From the NCBI GenBank assembly GCA_963773465.1, contig CAVZBF010000002.1:372001-436000 (forward strand): a DNA stretch of 64,000 nt, in the 5' to 3' direction. The DNA comes from VBAS01 sp963773465 (GTDB lineage Bacteria > Bacteroidota > Bacteroidia > Chitinophagales > Chitinophagaceae). Below, piece after piece: positions 19,348 through 29,700 of the stretch (positions are counted from its first letter, which is position 1; every line of letters starts with the position of its first letter). The notes beneath the pieces are model-generated. The model ran no database searches, was not told where the DNA came from, and was given only the letters and a program-made list of their open reading frames with translations. The position numbers were made by a program, and so were the translations under genes.

Positions 19348-20514
19348 ATGTTATCTTATACAAAGCCCCGTGCTACAGTGCAGCAGATATTAAAGCAACA
19401 TGCAGCATCAGCTACAGCCACAAATGTTCACGTGCAAAATGTTTTGCATCGTTTAAGAATATGCCGTACACCGGCACTTGGTTATCATGTTTACCGGTGC
19501 AGTGATGATCAATGCGGGCATATAAAATATCAATACCATAGTTGCAGAGACAGACATTGCCCTAATTGTGGTGCCATAAAAAAACAAGAATGGATAGAAG
19601 CACGAACACAGGAACTGCTGCCCCTAAAATACTATCACGTAGTATTTACATTGCCTCTTGAGTTGAACAGTTTAGTAATGGGTCATCGAAAGATTTTATA
19701 TAAACTCCTCTTCGATGCATCCGCTCAAACATTGCTCTGTTTTGCAAAGGATCCAAAATATCTTGGAGCAACTCCCGGCATCATCAGTGTGCTGCATACT
19801 TGGGGGCAGCAATTGAGTTTTCATCCGCATATTCATTGCATTGTAAGTGGTGGAGGTATTACAGGTAATAATGGCTGGAAGAATGCAACAAAGAATGAAT
19901 GGCGCTTTTTGTTTCCTGTTAAGGCAATGAGCATTGTTTACAGAGCAAAGTTTTTACAGGCATTAAAACAAATGATTGATAATGGTGAAGTAATACTGCC
20001 AGATAAAACAGGTGCAAAAAAATTGTTCGACTTACTGTATCATAAAGACTGGATAGTATATGCCAAAGCCTCTTTCGGCGGACCGCATGCCGTCATTGAA
20101 TACTTGGGAAGATACACGCATAAGGTAGCCATCAGTAATCATCGGATAGGCAGCATTAATGACGATGATACCGTCACTTTTGCCTATAAAGATTATGCAG
20201 ATGATAATAAACAAAAGCAAATGACGCTTAGCAATGCTGAATTTATTCGTCGCTTCTGCCAGCATATATTGCCTAAGCGGTTTACCAAAATAAGAACATA
20301 CGGCTACCTGAGTAACAGAAATCGTCACCAACGCATTAATCAAGTGCTCAAAAAAATGAAACTGCCTTTGCATAAGGGACTGGTGAAAGTGCCACTGCAG
20401 ATGCGTCTGCTGCGTCAGTTCGGTATTGACATAAAGCAGTGCCCCTGTTGTAAAAACAAAACCCTGCAACTGGTGCTGGCTTATTATCCGTGGAAGCGAT
20501 CCGATGATAGTTGA
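19348..20514 (+). CDS. IS91-family rolling-circle transposase
   Basis: This 388-residue protein has an N-terminal zinc-binding region, CRDRHCPNCG. The HUH motif is FHPHIHCIVSGGG, where two histidines separated by one hydrophobic residue coordinate the metal. A catalytic tyrosine region follows in EYLGRYTHKVAISNHRI. A second cysteine cluster, QCPCCKNKTL, lies near the C-terminus. This layout is that of IS91/IS801-type (Y1/Y2 HUH) transposases, which move by single-strand rolling-circle replication. The length is normal for the family and the frame is intact. It follows the accessory recombinase by 7 nt and probably depends on it transcriptionally. Confidence 0.93.
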   Translation: MLSYTKPRATVQQILKQHAASATATNVHVQNVLHRLRICRTPALGYHVYRCSDDQCGHIKYQYHSCRDRHCPNCGAIKKQEWIEARTQELLPLKYYHVVFTLPLELNSLVMGHRKILYKLLFDASAQTLLCFAKDPKYLGATPGIISVLHTWGQQLSFHPHIHCIVSGGGITGNNGWKNATKNEWRFLFPVKAMSIVYRAKFLQALKQMIDNGEVILPDKTGAKKLFDLLYHKDWIVYAKASFGGPHAVIEYLGRYTHKVAISNHRIGSINDDDTVTFAYKDYADDNKQKQMTLSNAEFIRRFCQHILPKRFTKIRTYGYLSNRNRHQRINQVLKKMKLPLHKGLVKVPLQMRLLRQFGIDIKQCPCCKNKTLQLVLAYYPWKRSDDS

Positions 20515-20541
20515 GCAAGAAAAAATGCCGACAAACCGTAC

Positions 20542-20572
20542 CCTGTCAATCAACGTTGATCGACGTAACAGG
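20542..20572 (+). repeat. hairpin downstream of the IS91 transposase
   Basis: The outer arms are CCTGT (20542) and ACAGG (20568). They enclose the perfect 12-bp palindrome ATCAACGTTGAT (20549-20560). The position 28 nt after the transposase stop fits an IS91 origin-end hairpin or a terminator. From 20573 to 20790 I see no gene. Confidence 0.35.
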
Positions 20573-20790
20573 ATAACTATACCTCTTTAAAAAACATTTT
20601 AGGCAGACTCAGAAACAGAAATGAAAAAAATGTAAATTTAATCATCCATTGATCCTGTACTTGATAAGTTAACACCACAGCAATGGTTGAATAAACAAAA
20701 ACAAATCTTAAAACATAAACAAATTGAAAAGATGAGGTTGATACTTACTTCCCAATAAGCAAGCTTACGGCGAAGTCGGTCAACCCAAAA

Positions 20791-20855
20791 GTATACCACA
20801 ATGCCCCGCAAAATATTCTATACGGCGGGGCCTTATCGGGGGGCATTGCGGATAC
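20791..20855. repeat. 16-bp near-perfect inverted repeat forming a 65-nt GC-rich structure
   Basis: The arm GTATACCACAATGCCCC (20791-20807) pairs with GGGGCATTGCGGATAC (20840-20855), with one unpaired base and one mismatch. An internal pair, CCCCGC (20804) and GCGGGG (20825), offers an alternative fold. The GC-rich block stands out from the AT-rich flanks and lies just upstream of the membrane protein at 20894. It may be a miniature element, an insertion-element end or a regulatory hairpin. Confidence 0.45.
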
Positions 20856-20893
20856 TTTTCTATTTGTTGCCTGCCATTATATTTGGACACACT

Positions 20894-21637
20894 ATGCGAA
20901 AAATACTTACTGCCTTCATGATTTTTGCAACTCTTTTGACCATTGCTTTTTTATGGCTTGAAATTGACAACCTAAGCATTTATAAAACAATAAATTCGGA
21001 AAAGGTTGGGAATTACTTTACAGCCTTAGGTGCGGTAGCTGCAGCAATTTCTATATACTTTTTATATGGCCAATTATTAGAAATGCGAGATGCAAGAAAG
21101 GCTGCTTATCAACCAGATTTGTATCCAAGCTATTCTAAATTCCAAGTAAAGGACGTTGCTAATCCAACAATATTTGAAGATGGCGACAAGCCTGTAGTAA
21201 AAGTGATTCGTTTGGAAGACAATCAACCACAAGAACAATTTAGACCCTACATAGAATTGCATAATATTGGATTAGGGGCTGCCAAAAATATTAGTGCAAC
21301 ATGGAAATACAATATTGACGAAGTAGAAAATTTAATAAAAGGCCTTTATCAACATTACAAAGCGACCGAGCCTGAAAGTGAACATTTTGATTTCTTACAG
21401 ACTAATGGCAAAACTTTCATGAATATACCTGTCCATTTTTTTAATTGCTGTGGTGAGCAACTTAATCAAACTTACTTAGACGTTATTGACCCAGTTAATG
21501 AAAAACATAAACCTGAATTGAAAGTTCAAATTCGTTATCAAGACATTCAAAATAATTGGTTTGAGAAATATTTTAGTGCTAATGTCACAGCATTTACTGA
21601 ATTTGTGGACTTGAAATTTTCAGCGGACGAACAATGA
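20894..21637 (+). CDS. membrane-anchored protein of unknown function
   Basis: I start this at ATG 20894 (247 residues) because the longer in-frame start at 20801 lies inside the GC-rich inverted repeat. It has two N-terminal transmembrane helices (MRKILTAFMIFATLLTIAFLW and YFTALGAVAAAISIYFLYGQ), then a basic LLEMRDARKAAYQPDLYPS linker. A soluble domain of about 180 residues follows, rich in beta strands (RPYIELHNIGLGAAKNI). This topology, two helices and then a cytosolic domain beginning with xxRxxRxAxxQPxL, is common in uncharacterised bacterial proteins that often sit in accessory islands. No enzymatic motif is visible. About 160 nt separate it from the next gene, so it is probably its own unit. 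Confidence 0.7.
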   Translation: MRKILTAFMIFATLLTIAFLWLEIDNLSIYKTINSEKVGNYFTALGAVAAAISIYFLYGQLLEMRDARKAAYQPDLYPSYSKFQVKDVANPTIFEDGDKPVVKVIRLEDNQPQEQFRPYIELHNIGLGAAKNISATWKYNIDEVENLIKGLYQHYKATEPESEHFDFLQTNGKTFMNIPVHFFNCCGEQLNQTYLDVIDPVNEKHKPELKVQIRYQDIQNNWFEKYFSANVTAFTEFVDLKFSADEQ

Positions 21638-21799
21638 CAGGCAACAAAAGCATTTGCAATAGCAGCACTGGACGGACGAACAGCGGCAGCAAAACTTGAA
21701 TCAGGCTCGGTTATGAAAGTTAAGCCACCTTACAACATCCAAACTGATACCACGACTCTCTAAGACGAATGCTTCTTATTAGTATTTTTGAAGTCTACT

Positions 21800-22702
21800 A
21801 TGAATAAAATTACACAGGTTACAAGACGGAATATTTTCGATACAATTAAAATTGAAAAGATCGGCTGGAATGGAAGGTTGGAGGAAACAGAATTCTTATC
21901 TCGACTTTATGACTTAAGTAAAATGCCGTCCGACGACAGCCGCTATGCAAATGCTCTCGGTGATATTTGGCAGCATAGGGTTAATAATTATGATTGGGAT
22001 GATTACTGGGTTCTCAACGATAATCGCTTTGAATTATTAAGCTGTGATGATGGTATCTTCCTAAACTTTCTTTGTGAAATGTTGCATCCAATTGTCCGAG
22101 CGGATGCGACTGAAGTGTCCAGACTTCATCAAATGTTCAACGAATATCTTAGCCAAGACAATTTTGAAATTGTAGAAAAAACAAAGATTTCAGGCAGGCC
22201 TCTATTTATCGGCAGACATAAGCTCCTCGGCAAAAGTTCCATTGAGAAATCAAAAAAGGAGATTGTAAATTTTATTTCTGAAGAGTATGTAACTAAACAA
22301 ATAAATTTAATGGAGACTTCAATGGAAAACTCTCCTGATCTGGCAATAGGTACGTCTAAAGAATTAATCGAAACAATATGCAGTACTATTCTCGAAGAAA
22401 GAGGAATTGAAATTGATAAAAATTGGGATCTACTGCAATTACTTAAACAGACAACAAAGCAGCTTCAATTGACCCCAGATGGAATACCGGACACAATAAA
22501 AGCTGCCAAGTCAATTAAAAGTATTTTAGGAAGTTTAACAACGGTTGTTCAAGGACTGAGTGAATTAAGAAATCAATACGGAACAGGTCATGGGAAAAAG
22601 GCAAGTTTCAAAGGACTAACCTCTAGACATGCTAAACTCTCTGTCGGTGCCGCATCGACATTGGCAATTTTTTTATTGGAGACGCATAAATTTCGAAGCT
22701 AA
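21800..22702 (+). CDS. Abi-family protein: AbiJ-NTD3-like N-terminus plus Abi_C (HEPN) C-terminus
   Basis: I start this at ATG 21800 (300 residues), not at the TTG 12 nt upstream. Residues about 10-150 match the AbiJ N-terminal domain 3 style: IGWNGRLEETEFLSRLYDL, then DIWQHRVNNYDWDDYWVLND and EMLHPIVRAD. The C-terminal half is an Abi_C domain: LRNQYGTGHGKK, then SRHAKLSVGAASTLAIFLLETH. R257-x6-H264 is the HEPN RNase signature (R-N-x-x-x-x-x-H). Proteins of this build are abortive-infection candidates that would cleave RNA after phage sensing. It is followed 15 nt later by another HEPN-like protein, with which it is probably cotranscribed. Confidence 0.82.
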   Translation: MNKITQVTRRNIFDTIKIEKIGWNGRLEETEFLSRLYDLSKMPSDDSRYANALGDIWQHRVNNYDWDDYWVLNDNRFELLSCDDGIFLNFLCEMLHPIVRADATEVSRLHQMFNEYLSQDNFEIVEKTKISGRPLFIGRHKLLGKSSIEKSKKEIVNFISEEYVTKQINLMETSMENSPDLAIGTSKELIETICSTILEERGIEIDKNWDLLQLLKQTTKQLQLTPDGIPDTIKAAKSIKSILGSLTTVVQGLSELRNQYGTGHGKKASFKGLTSRHAKLSVGAASTLAIFLLETHKFRS

Positions 22703-22717
22703 AGACTCGCTTTTTTA

Positions 22718-23848
22718 ATGAAACCGATAAAAAAGAAGCTGGCGAAAATTACCGATGTCTGGAATCACTATATTTTGGAGCTAAACTATTTTCAGAAAAG
22801 GGTCAACTTTACCGCAGACGTCAGGACAAATTACTTTGGCGATATCCTGAAATACTTTGAGGATACGTTTGATTTATTAAAGATTAGGCGAACAAAAGCT
22901 TACCAAAACCATATTTTTAACATGATCGGGCTTCTGCAGGTCATATACATACAGCAGGATTTAACGGATGAATTGTTGTACATCTTCCGCATTCACCATA
23001 GTACTGTGACTGATAAAAATCCAAACCGGGAACTGCGCAATGAATTGGTTGGGCACCCAATTCGAAGGAAAAAAGACACGGGTAATGAACTTATTTCGTC
23101 AGTGTTCTTTGGTCGGGAATTGTCACCGGAAAACATACATTACATACTGTATTCCCGGAATAACGATTTTAAAGGCGATGACAAGTTCCATTCAACAAGC
23201 CAGATAATTGACCGTCATAAAACTTTTCTCGAAAAATATTTTACCGAAATTATTGATAAGCTGAATAAACTCTTGGCTGGATATAAAGAAAAGCTCATCG
23301 CAATCCAAACTATGATCACTAAGAAAGTTTCATTTCCCAAAATCGTCAATGTCGTCAATCAGTATTTTGAAAAAATTACTGATGACAACTATCTGTTCAA
23401 AAGGGAGATTTTACTGGCTTGTTATGAACGGCGACTCGAGCATCCCCGCTACCAATTGACCGCCGATATTTTTATAGAAACATTGCAGGGATACTTGAAA
23501 GATACTTTTGATGATATCGATGATCTGCTGAAAAGTGATTCGATACAACCAAAAAAGAAAAGATACAGGCGGGTTAAGATAAATATTCAGGTGATCACAA
23601 GCAACCCCGACTTGACGGAAGAACAAAAAGAAGATAATTATTTGAACTACGAACTTTCAAAATTGCACGGTCGCAAGCATCCTCTTTATAACATTGATTA
23701 TTTTAGAACGAAATTCCATAATAAAGAAGCAATACTCACGGAACTTAACAATATGGAAAATAATCTGAGTAATAATCTGGAATACTATTCATCGTTTGAA
23801 TATATTGAATACCTTCTCGGTACACGCGATCAACGGAAAGGATTGTAA
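22718..23848 (+). CDS. HEPN-like helical protein of unknown function
   Basis: This 376-residue, almost entirely helical, charged protein contains R107-N-E-L-V-G-H113-P, matching the Rx4-6H catalytic motif of HEPN RNases with the usual Asn after Arg. The C-terminal half is helical and Lys/Asp-rich, with no second motif. It lies 15 nt after the Abi_C protein, so a shared transcript is likely. I considered the RteC-type regulators of Bacteroides conjugative transposons because of size and helix content, but cannot support that from residues. A HEPN-type defence component is the better reading at moderate confidence. Confidence 0.65.
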   Translation: MKPIKKKLAKITDVWNHYILELNYFQKRVNFTADVRTNYFGDILKYFEDTFDLLKIRRTKAYQNHIFNMIGLLQVIYIQQDLTDELLYIFRIHHSTVTDKNPNRELRNELVGHPIRRKKDTGNELISSVFFGRELSPENIHYILYSRNNDFKGDDKFHSTSQIIDRHKTFLEKYFTEIIDKLNKLLAGYKEKLIAIQTMITKKVSFPKIVNVVNQYFEKITDDNYLFKREILLACYERRLEHPRYQLTADIFIETLQGYLKDTFDDIDDLLKSDSIQPKKKRYRRVKINIQVITSNPDLTEEQKEDNYLNYELSKLHGRKHPLYNIDYFRTKFHNKEAILTELNNMENNLSNNLEYYSSFEYIEYLLGTRDQRKGL

Positions 23849-24059
23849 TATCAGGATACTTTCGATAACCAAGGCTAGAATGATCACCCGCGTACTTCAC
23901 GGCCTGTATTCTATACTTAAGCCTTGACTAAAAAAGCCATAACAACGGAAGCCAAACAAAGCGATTGGCATTTCAATTCGCTCAGTTGTCATTGCCGGCA
24001 TAATTGGTAATTTTAGCACGATAAATTGTTATAAAAATTAAAATCGTCAGATAACATCT

Positions 24060-25295
24060 ATGAAATTCACAGATCTAAAAAACCTCGCGGAAAAAAACGA
24101 GGTCCCTGTAGACAATACCAACGACCGAAAAAGAACACCCCCGCACTACTTTGAATCATTGCGTAATGCTTTTGCATCCTATTTTTCTACTTTTCGGACG
24201 AACAACAGTTCCTATGAATCATATGCGATGTCGATTTCAACAACCAAAAAAGCACACTTGAATATACTCGAAAGTCAGTTTCTGGATGTCGAGAATACTG
24301 TTTTATCAATGGTTCACTTTGAAAGATTTTTTGAATTATTTATTAAAGACCTTTTATACAGGACTAATCCGAAACTCACTCATTCAGAAGATAAGAATCA
24401 TTCCAGATCTGGAACTACCTGGCAACTCCTCGGAAATATTCAAGCAAAGACGTTCAAGTCATACAAACCGGCAGGCAGAATTATTTCTGCTCCGTTCGCT
24501 GAAATCCTGAAAAGATTTTATGCCCTGATAAATTTCTCCAAAGATCCTGCAAAACAGCAACATCCTTTGGTCAGAAAGTTTTCTAAGATTCTGCAGCCCT
24601 ATTCATTCCTTGATGACGATGCTTACAGAGCTACTTTAGAGTTTATAAACTGGTACAGGAATAAGATTCTGCACAGTGGAACCAGGTTACCCTCACTGCG
24701 GTTCTTTGATTATATAATTACGCAAAGGATCATTTCCCTCATAAAGCAGATCAGATCCGTAACAAAGCAAGAATTTGGTGATTGGTGGTATTTTCTCGAA
24801 ACAATGACTGGAATTGATATTGCTGAATCCCTTGCTTCAGTCGAGTTTGATCAAACGAATCCAAAGACAACGAAACAAGTCAACGGTGCTATTGATAATC
24901 TTATATATATTGGGCACCTCAAAGAACTGGGTCGGGCCAACCTCAACATGAACTGGCTCATGCGTCGTAATCTGAGAGCAACCTTTGAGTACAATTATTT
25001 TGACCCGGCAGGAAGAGGAATTCGATTTGCCGCGATAGAGAAAGAAAAAAATAGAAATGCAAGGCAAATTGCAAGGTGTCCTTGTTGTGGCAATCAATCA
25101 ATGGTTATCTACCGCCAGGAATTTAATGACATTATCAATAACAATCAGCCATTGAATATTGATTGGGTAAAATGCTATAGCTGCGACTACTACTTGAGAT
25201 ATAACACAGGAGAGCCGGCCTGGTTCAAGCTGCACAATGAGAAACTCTTTAATCGGGAATTTGATCAGGTGTTTGCGCAAAATTCAATTCCATGA
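24060..25295 (+). CDS. HEPN-like protein with C-terminal zinc ribbon
   Basis: This 411-residue protein has a helical core with W198-Y-R200-N-K-I-L-H205-S-G, an Rx4H motif in the form common to HEPN RNases. Near the C-terminus is a zinc ribbon: C340-P-C342-C343-G and C372-Y-S-C375. The N-terminal segment (RKRTPPHYFESLRNAFASYFSTFR) is basic and could contact nucleic acid. The next gene overlaps its stop by 4 nt (ATGA), so the two proteins are translationally coupled and probably work together. I do not recognise the family. A toxin-antitoxin or abortive-infection pair is the most natural reading in this context. Confidence 0.7.
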   Translation: MKFTDLKNLAEKNEVPVDNTNDRKRTPPHYFESLRNAFASYFSTFRTNNSSYESYAMSISTTKKAHLNILESQFLDVENTVLSMVHFERFFELFIKDLLYRTNPKLTHSEDKNHSRSGTTWQLLGNIQAKTFKSYKPAGRIISAPFAEILKRFYALINFSKDPAKQQHPLVRKFSKILQPYSFLDDDAYRATLEFINWYRNKILHSGTRLPSLRFFDYIITQRIISLIKQIRSVTKQEFGDWWYFLETMTGIDIAESLASVEFDQTNPKTTKQVNGAIDNLIYIGHLKELGRANLNMNWLMRRNLRATFEYNYFDPAGRGIRFAAIEKEKNRNARQIARCPCCGNQSMVIYRQEFNDIINNNQPLNIDWVKCYSCDYYLRYNTGEPAWFKLHNEKLFNREFDQVFAQNSIP

Positions 25296-26071
25296 ATACC
25301 CAAATAGATTATATCTCGATTGAAGATTTGTTCTGGATTCAGTTCGGGAAAGAACTCGTTTCTTTTGGGCATCACGGCCTGCCCTCCGATGTTCATTTCA
25401 CGATCTCTTATGACAAGCGTAGCGACAATATTAATTTTCACCTGACACGAAACGTATCTGACACTTCCAATAAACCGAAGATCACCATTGCCTGCATAAA
25501 TAAACAATTATTCAGAAACCTGCAGCCTTCATTGACCGGTCCGATTTTTAATAAACTATTTCTGCCGTTAAATATTAGATTTTGGCGCGGGAAATACGGT
25601 AAATATCTTTACTACTGTTCCTTTACTGAACTCGAAAAAGATAAACGAAAACAGCAGTTAGAAGAAAAAATGATTAGTGGCTTCAAAGAAATATCTCATA
25701 TAAAAAGAAAAACAAGGCTGAAGATTAAAGGGGCTACCGAAGAAAAAATAACTGCAATGTTCGGCTCTGCAAAAATGAAAAATCTTTTATTGGATAATTT
25801 GCGGCGCGTCCCGGCAAGATTTGCCTGCCCTATAGATGTCGGTTACTTGGTTACAAAAAAACAAAGTGTTCTCTTTATTCGTGTCGGCGATGACTGGTAT
25901 ACAATTAACAACCAGATTAGTCCAGTAGAATTATTGACAGCAGGTGTGGATACAGCAACCAGTACAGAATTAATCAATAAATTCAATGAAAGTCTCGCAA
26001 TAATCAAAAAAGCTACGTCGTATCTTGACACACAGCAATATGATAAACCGATTTGCCTTGTTCAGTTATAA
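25292..26071 (+). CDS. unknown protein coupled to the HEPN/zinc-ribbon gene
   Basis: This 259-residue protein starts within the stop of the preceding gene (ATGA overlap). The fold appears to be mixed alpha/beta, with strands such as VHFTISYDKRSDNINFHL and SVLFIRVGDDWYTI and a basic central helix, KEISHIKRKTRLKIKG. No catalytic motif or membrane segment is visible. Translational coupling suggests a stable complex with the HEPN-like protein, either an inhibitor (antitoxin) or a recognition subunit. It ends 22 nt from the convergent minus-strand gene. Confidence 0.65.
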   Translation: MNTQIDYISIEDLFWIQFGKELVSFGHHGLPSDVHFTISYDKRSDNINFHLTRNVSDTSNKPKITIACINKQLFRNLQPSLTGPIFNKLFLPLNIRFWRGKYGKYLYYCSFTELEKDKRKQQLEEKMISGFKEISHIKRKTRLKIKGATEEKITAMFGSAKMKNLLLDNLRRVPARFACPIDVGYLVTKKQSVLFIRVGDDWYTINNQISPVELLTAGVDTATSTELINKFNESLAIIKKATSYLDTQQYDKPICLVQL

Positions 26072-26093
26072 CTCTAAACTGCTTGATTACTTT

Positions 26094-26780
26094 TTATTGC
26101 TTCTCTTTTTTTAGTGTTTCTAGGATACCATCGAGAGCATCGAGATGTTCCTGCAATTTTTCAAAAACGCGATTAAACCTTGTGCCCGGTTTGCCTTTCT
26201 TTTTTGGCCGTTCTATCTTTTCATTTGAGAACACGATCCGGATATAGCTGTCACTTTTAGTCAGGAGATAATCAAGTCTCTCAATAATCATTCGTTCCTC
26301 TTCAGACAACAACTCCTTATGCTTAAGCCATTTTTTCTCCTTTTTCAGCGCATCAGCCGATAAAGTAGCACATAAGCTTATTGCCAGTATCTCGGAAAAT
26401 TTTTTATTTGTTTCTTTCATGAACTTGCCCCATCCGGTTTGATGACTGTCGGCGATAAACCGAGTCCATGATTCGATATCTCTTTTCTGTTCTTGTAAAG
26501 CGGTCAGGACTATTAAGGCCTCATCAAGATTGGCAAGGGGTTTGGCATCATCCGGAAAATAATTTCTCTCTTTCCATAGTCGTAGAATAAGCTCAACACA
26601 TTCCTTTTCTAACTGCTTTTTTTTGGATGGTGTTTTTTCATTTTCCGCCTTGACAATGCATTCAGAAAGGTAATGACACAGCCAGCGCACCGTCATTCTA
26701 CAACGATCGCCATGTGAGAACTCTTCAACGAGTTTTTTACCTAAGCTGAGAATCTCCTGAGATGGTGGTAATTTTTCCAT
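26094..26780 (-). CDS. small helical partner of the Avs3-like protein
   Basis: This 228-residue protein is helical and charged, with no recognised motif. Its start lies inside the 3' end of the 2148-residue STAND gene (44-nt overlap), so the two are translationally linked. AVAST type III systems, as I recall them, pair a large DUF4297/Cap4-STAND protein with a smaller, poorly characterised protein, and this gene is in the right place to be that companion. The assignment rests on position and on the neighbour, not on recognisable homology. Confidence 0.65.
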   Translation of the reverse strand: MEKLPPSQEILSLGKKLVEEFSHGDRCRMTVRWLCHYLSECIVKAENEKTPSKKKQLEKECVELILRLWKERNYFPDDAKPLANLDEALIVLTALQEQKRDIESWTRFIADSHQTGWGKFMKETNKKFSEILAISLCATLSADALKKEKKWLKHKELLSEEERMIIERLDYLLTKSDSYIRIVFSNEKIERPKKKGKPGTRFNRVFEKLQEHLDALDGILETLKKEKQ

Positions 26781-29700
26781 TAGGATAAATCAAATATAAA
26801 AGTGTATAATAGGAAAGATCTTTATTATAATCCCCGGTATGCGGGTGACGGCATATCTCACATTTAATAATGAGACAGCGATCAGTTTCTTTCAGAAAAG
26901 AAAGCAGATACTTTTTCTTAAGCAGAAGACGGACTCCACCAGAGGCATGTTCCCCATAGCTCACATTTCTCGCAATGTCATTCCATACTTCCAATATCGA
27001 GAAGTAACTACCAGGGAGGCCTTTCTTATAGCCGTACCGGTAGTCGGTGCTGAAATGCAGATTCCCCCATTGTGTGATTTTATTACCTAAAACAAGCCGG
27101 CCCTTGTCAATCTTGCTGTATGACTCGTCGGTATCATCAATGCCTTCGTGATCGGAACGAAGATACCTGATCCAGCCTTCCAATTTAAAAAAGTCATTGT
27201 TGGGTTTATCGTTGCTGGTTTCTTCGTGATCATCATCTTCTTGTTCCTCTTTTTCCTCCTCCATCGGCATCTGGTACTCATAACGGGAAGATGTTTGAAG
27301 AGCTCTTAACAACGCCGGCGCTGTTTGTGGATGTACAAGTGCCGATTTTACGCTGGAGGATTCATAATCCTTTCCGTAATAAATGGTGGATCCAAGATGA
27401 ACAACCAGATAGTCCGGAAAATATTTGTCCTTTAATCCGACCGTATTGTTAAAATCATTTCGTTCGATGCTCCACTCCCAATTTGTTTCATTTCTGTAAT
27501 TTCTCCATAGCTTTTCAATAGCCGGGAAAGGATCTCGAAAGTCCGCCAGCCAGAAATCATCGCAGCACAATCCCCAGCCGCTGATCCAGTATTCCCATTT
27601 CTCATAATACGAATCCGATTTGACAACCGGTTTAGTCCGTAACAATTCAGTGGCTACACAAAACATGGCATGATACTCGTAATACTTTCGAAGAGTCTCG
27701 ATCGTCGGCTCCGATCCATGATCATTACTGGTTAAATAATAATCGTCATCAGTGTTCACGTGATCATCATCTCTTGGATTACCGGCATAGCTCCATTTTT
27801 CTGTAATGTATCTATCTGCCATCTTTGCCACGGCATCACCGGATATTCCAAAAATTCTTCCAAGTGGTTCATACCAATAAGGAACAGTATCTGTGGAATC
27901 GAAGCGGAATGTCGTAGCCGGTCTAGTAAATTTCTTTGGACGTTTTCTATATTTATTCTTTAAAGTTTTGCTTTTTACAGAACATGCAAGGCTATTATTG
28001 ATTAGTAGAAGCTCATCAGCTTTAAAAAAATCTGGTTTTTTCTTTATCAATTTATTGGCTGCATTTTTGACGAAATAAAGTATCTGCGCATGAACTATGC
28101 CGGTACTTTTAAATTCGCTGATAAAATAATGCTTTAGAGAAAATATGGCTTCCGGATTTTCAGCACATATCCGATCAATGGCAATCCATAGGTACAATTT
28201 CGCGGATAGTTGGTAAAAAGGATATACTTGGTGCTGAAAAGGATGATTCGTGATGGAGTCCTGCTTCTTCAACAGAATATCAAAAATCTCTGTTTGTCCA
28301 AATAAGGCAAATCGTCTCAGGCTGTGACAAACTCTCCAGCGCAACCGTTTATCAGGATGCCCGAGATTATAGCGGATAAAATTTGCTATTGTGTCAGTAG
28401 CATTCCCCGCAGGTATCATCTTTTTGGAAAAAGGTCCATCTCCGAAATCGTCCTTTATTGTTTTATTCCATCGGGCGAGTAACCATTCCAGCAGAATGGT
28501 TTTTTCATTGAAAGTCGTTCCGATAAGTACAATATCGAAGACCTGGTATAGGATTTTTGAAGAAAGATCTTCAATATAGTCAGGAAGTATAGAAATGGTG
28601 GTTTTGGCAAGCTCCTTTGTGTCTACTTCAAATGCTTGTGCCCATTTGCGATAGCTATATAAATCAAAACTGTCATAGGGCATAAAGTGATCCAGCCTTG
28701 AGGTAATAAGTTTGGTAAAATTATTTTTCTTCCATTGCCTGACTTCAGCATAAATGTCCCACTCAGCCAGAACATCCATGAAAAATGTTTTAAAAGACCA
28801 GTAATCAAGAGATGAATCATTAAGATCAATAAGTGCTTCAAGAAAAGACGTGTGTTGACCAATTCCCACGTTTTGTTTTAAACAGGATAGGGCTAGCTCG
28901 TCATCGACCCATCCGTTGCTAGTTAACTTTTTCAGTTCAGAAAAATATTTGTCGATAGAAATAGCGCTGATAACATCAACTGCCTGGCTCAACTTTTTGT
29001 ATTGACCGGTTACACTTGCTTGCTTTCTATGTTTCGCTTGTTTATCATCCCCTGGCTCGGAAGTTCCGCGCAGTGATTGTATCTTTTTGTAATAACCTTT
29101 GAATTCACTATTTATGGCAGGATCGATAAACTTCGTTTCTTGTAACACCACATCCATTTTATCAAGCAGTTCCATGTAATGATGTGGAGAAAAATTTACT
29201 TTGAGATCCCTGAGAAATATTTTGAGAAAAATATTTTTGCCGTTTCTATCGGTTTCTTCATCAAATTTTTGTAGAGTGCTCCTTACAAGTTCGCTCAGAC
29301 CTGGCCAGTAGTATTTATTTACAGGGAAAAGAGCAGCGGCGGTTGCAGCAGTCAGGTAATCCTGTTGTAACGCTTCTCCCATCAGTTCCGTAAAATGAGA
29401 GGAAATATGCTGAATATTCCGGTGATCCCAACGGGAAAGAATAGTAAATGCGAATGCTATATCGAGCTTGCAAATAGCTTGAAAGCCTTGCTCCCATGGA
29501 AAATGATCATGACCCCGCAGGTGCTCATAACAAAACTCAATAAATCTAGATGCCTCAAAAGCAAGTCTCGGAGAGTGAAAAGTTCTTTCATCTTTTACGA
29601 TATAATTGATACATTTTATCTGGTCGTATGCACTCAAATCAATTTCACTTGCGCAATCCACCATTTTGTCAAAATAATATTTGCCGGTCATCTCGGAAAT

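Larger units (their letters stand above)
18338..20580 (+). mobile_element. IS91-like element with accessory tyrosine recombinase (ends approximate)
   Basis: A tyrosine recombinase and an IS91-family transposase lie 7 nt apart on the same strand. IS91-type elements lack terminal inverted repeats and target duplications, so the ends are estimated. On the left, a GAAC tetramer (18334-18337) precedes a small hairpin, CGCCT-ATTC-AGGCG (18344-18357). On the right, a hairpin at 20542-20572 lies just after the transposase. A GAAC-type target and subterminal hairpins are characteristic of IS91 rolling-circle elements, but neither end is proven here. Confidence 0.6.

Noticed and set aside
20801..20893. 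N-terminal extension of the membrane protein at 20894
   Set aside because: The extra 31 codons lie inside the GC-rich inverted repeat, and a normal transmembrane start is available at 20894.
22718..23848. RteC-type conjugative transposon regulator
   Set aside because: Size and helicity are similar, but I cannot point to RteC-specific residues. The HEPN-like motif and the Abi neighbour are better evidence.
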